This document shows, one piece after another, positions 62,622-64,000 of a stretch of 64,000 nucleotides of DNA. Numbering within the stretch: the stretch's first letter is position 1; each line of letters opens with the position of its first letter. This DNA comes from Phytohabitans rumicis. GTDB lineage: Bacteria; Actinomycetota; Actinomycetes; Mycobacteriales; Micromonosporaceae. Where the stretch lies: assembly GCF_011764445.1 (NCBI RefSeq), contig NZ_BLPG01000001.1, positions 8,733,316 to 8,797,315 on the forward strand, written 5' to 3'. A program made the position numbers and the translations under genes. The notes beneath the pieces are model-generated. The model did not search any database and was not told the DNA's origin. It saw only the letters and a program-made list of their open reading frames with translations.

Positions 62622-63861
62622 AGCGACAGCGGAGGCCGTCGCGGCGGCGGCCGCCGACTCGTACGCCCGGATCGTGGCCACCCTGATCCGGGTCACCGGG
62701 GACTGGACGCTGGCCGAGGACTGTGCCCAGGAGGCGCTCGCGCAGGCCATGGAGCGCTGGCCGCGCGACGGCGTGCCGGGCAACCCGGGCGGTTGGCTGA
62801 TGACGGTGGCCCGCAACCGGGCGACCGACGTACTGCGTCGGGTCACCGTCGAACGCCGCAAGCTGCGCGACCTGGCCGTGCTGACGCTGTCCGACCCGGG
62901 TCCGGAGGTGGCGCCGGGCGAGGTGGTGGACGACCGGCTGCGGCTCGTTTTCACGTGCTGCCACCCGGCGCTGTCGCTGGAGGCCCGGGTGGCGTTGACG
63001 CTGCGCACGATCTGCGGGGTGCCGACCGGCGACATCGCGCGCGCGTTCCTGGTCACCGAGTCGACCATGACCCGGCGGCTGACCCGGGCCAAGGCGAAGA
63101 TCTCCGACGCGCGCATCCCGTACCGGGTGCCGACCGGGCCGGCGCTCGCCGAGCGGCTGCCCGGCGTCCTCGCCGTGCTGTACCTGCTGTTCACCCGCGG
63201 GTACGACGCCGACGGCGAGCCGGCGTTCGCGGAGGAGGCCATCCGGCTGGCCCGCCTGCTCGACCGGCTCATGCCGGGCCAGCCCGACGTGGCGGGGTTG
63301 CTGGCGCTGTTCCTGCTCCAGCACTCCCGGCGCGACGCCCGCCGTGACGGCGCCGGCAACCTGCGCACGCTCGACAAGCAGGACCGGTCCCGGTGGGATC
63401 ACGCGGCCATCGACGAAGGGCTGCGCGTGCTGAAGACCGCGCCGGGCGCCGGCCCGTACACGCTGCAGGCCCGCATCGCCGCCTGCCACGCCACCGCGGC
63501 GACGGCCGAGGCGACCGACTGGCCGGCGATCGCGGCGTGGTACGACGAGTTGGCCGCGCGGCAGCCCTCGCCGGTCATCGAGCTGAACCGCGCGGTCGCG
63601 CACGGCTACGCGTACGGGCCGGCGGCCGGGCTGGACCTGCTGGCGGCGGCCCGGGCCGGGGGAGCGCTGGACAGGTATCCGCTGGCCGTGGCCGTGGAGG
63701 CGGACCTGGTCGCCCGGGCCGGCGAGCCGGAGCGCGCCGCCGGCCTCTTCCGCGAGGCGGCGGCCCGGTCCGACAACGGCCCGGAGCGCCGCGCCCTCCT
63801 CCACCGTGCCGAGGAGGTCAGCGCAGGCGTGCCAGGTGGAGCGCCACCGGGCCGGCCGTGA
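62611..63861 (+). CDS. ECF42-type RNA polymerase sigma factor with C-terminal TPR-like domain
   Basis: A 416-residue sigma factor. Region 2 is VTGDWTLAEDCAQEALAQAMERWPRDGVPGNPGGWLMTVARNRATDVLRR in outline (about residues 30-75), and region 4 is EARVALTLRTICGVPTGDIARAF onward. A long C-terminal extension (DUF6596 plus TPR-like repeats) is typical of group ECF42, which lacks classical anti-sigma factors and partners with DGPF/YCII proteins. ATG 62611 overlaps the YCII gene by 11 bases. Confidence 0.93.
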   Translation: MSSKATAEAVAAAAADSYARIVATLIRVTGDWTLAEDCAQEALAQAMERWPRDGVPGNPGGWLMTVARNRATDVLRRVTVERRKLRDLAVLTLSDPGPEVAPGEVVDDRLRLVFTCCHPALSLEARVALTLRTICGVPTGDIARAFLVTESTMTRRLTRAKAKISDARIPYRVPTGPALAERLPGVLAVLYLLFTRGYDADGEPAFAEEAIRLARLLDRLMPGQPDVAGLLALFLLQHSRRDARRDGAGNLRTLDKQDRSRWDHAAIDEGLRVLKTAPGAGPYTLQARIAACHATAATAEATDWPAIAAWYDELAARQPSPVIELNRAVAHGYAYGPAAGLDLLAAARAGGALDRYPLAVAVEADLVARAGEPERAAGLFREAAARSDNGPERRALLHRAEEVSAGVPGGAPPGRP

Positions 63862-64000
63862 GCAGGCCGCTCGCGGCGGCGAGCTCGCCGGCCGCCGGGG
63901 TCAGCTCCGCCGTGGCGCGGTCCACCAGCGGGCGGTCGCCGAGCAGGGTGGCGGCCCGGCCGGTCAGGCACCACAGGGCCTCGAAGAGCAGGTCGCGCGG
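63818..64000 (-). CDS. C-terminal end of an unidentified protein
   Basis: The last 60 codons of a gene that runs off the right edge, ending with TGA at 63820-63818 and overlapping the sigma factor's 3' end by 44 bases. The chain is helical and Ala/Leu-rich (RDLLFEALWCLTGRAATLLGD, then LLTAGPVALHLARLR). It recalls C termini of TPR-containing regulators, but the family cannot be fixed. Confidence 0.5.
   Translation of the reverse strand, partial: PRDLLFEALWCLTGRAATLLGDRPLVDRATAELTPAAGELAAASGLLTAGPVALHLARLR

Overview
The window is high-GC DNA with GTG starts, four-base gene overlaps and strong G/C third-position bias. Together with secreted CBM2 polysaccharide-degrading enzymes, SigE-family sigma factors and SARP/LuxR regulators, this points to a filamentous actinomycete, most likely of the family Micromonosporaceae (inference). 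No tRNA, rRNA, CRISPR array or intact insertion sequence was seen.

Layout. 1-5.5 kb: the end of a methyltransferase, a STAS anti-anti-sigma protein, a DUF3500 protein, a two-gene ABC exporter and a histidine kinase/response regulator pair. 5.8-10.1 kb: secreted proteins (jelly-roll protein, DUF305, LVIVD beta-propeller, AA10 lytic polysaccharide monooxygenase with CBM2). 10.2-14.7 kb: a SigE-type sigma factor with its membrane partner, an orphan PemK-like toxin, a FadR/GntR regulator facing a sialidase through a shared operator, and a HesB-like protein. 14.9-34.1 kb: a siderophore locus made of a duplicated LuxR-type regulator, formyltransferase, ornithine N-hydroxylase (twin iron boxes between the last two), Fe-siderophore lipoprotein, a 14.4-kb four-module NRPS and MbtH. 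Module 3 reads as N5-hydroxyornithine-specific and carries an N-methyltransferase, so the likely product is an N-methylated, formylated hydroxamate peptide. 34.1-42 kb: membrane protein, GH5 cellulase, DUF427 protein, deaminase and a large SARP regulator. 42-44.6 kb: a compact operon of VOC protein, RNA 2'-phosphotransferase KptA, a TIR-like zinc-ribbon protein and a small LuxR protein; this is the best candidate for an undescribed system. 44.6-53.7 kb: glycosyltransferase, iron-regulated LPXTG surface protein, flippase-like and PAP2 membrane proteins, and an MMPL exporter divergent from a TetR gene across five evenly spaced operators. 53.7-64 kb: dehydrogenase, CocE-type hydrolase, PadR/ABC exporter operon, VOC/AraC pair, and a YCII/ECF sigma pair.

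Two features cut across the map. First, several families of palindromic repeats lie between genes, and one 63-bp copy sits in frame inside an NRPS adenylation domain. Second, six genes or gene segments are each restored by one missing base in a G/C-rich run, which suggests assembly errors; the NRPS and three other genes are therefore described as single genes with marked frame breaks.
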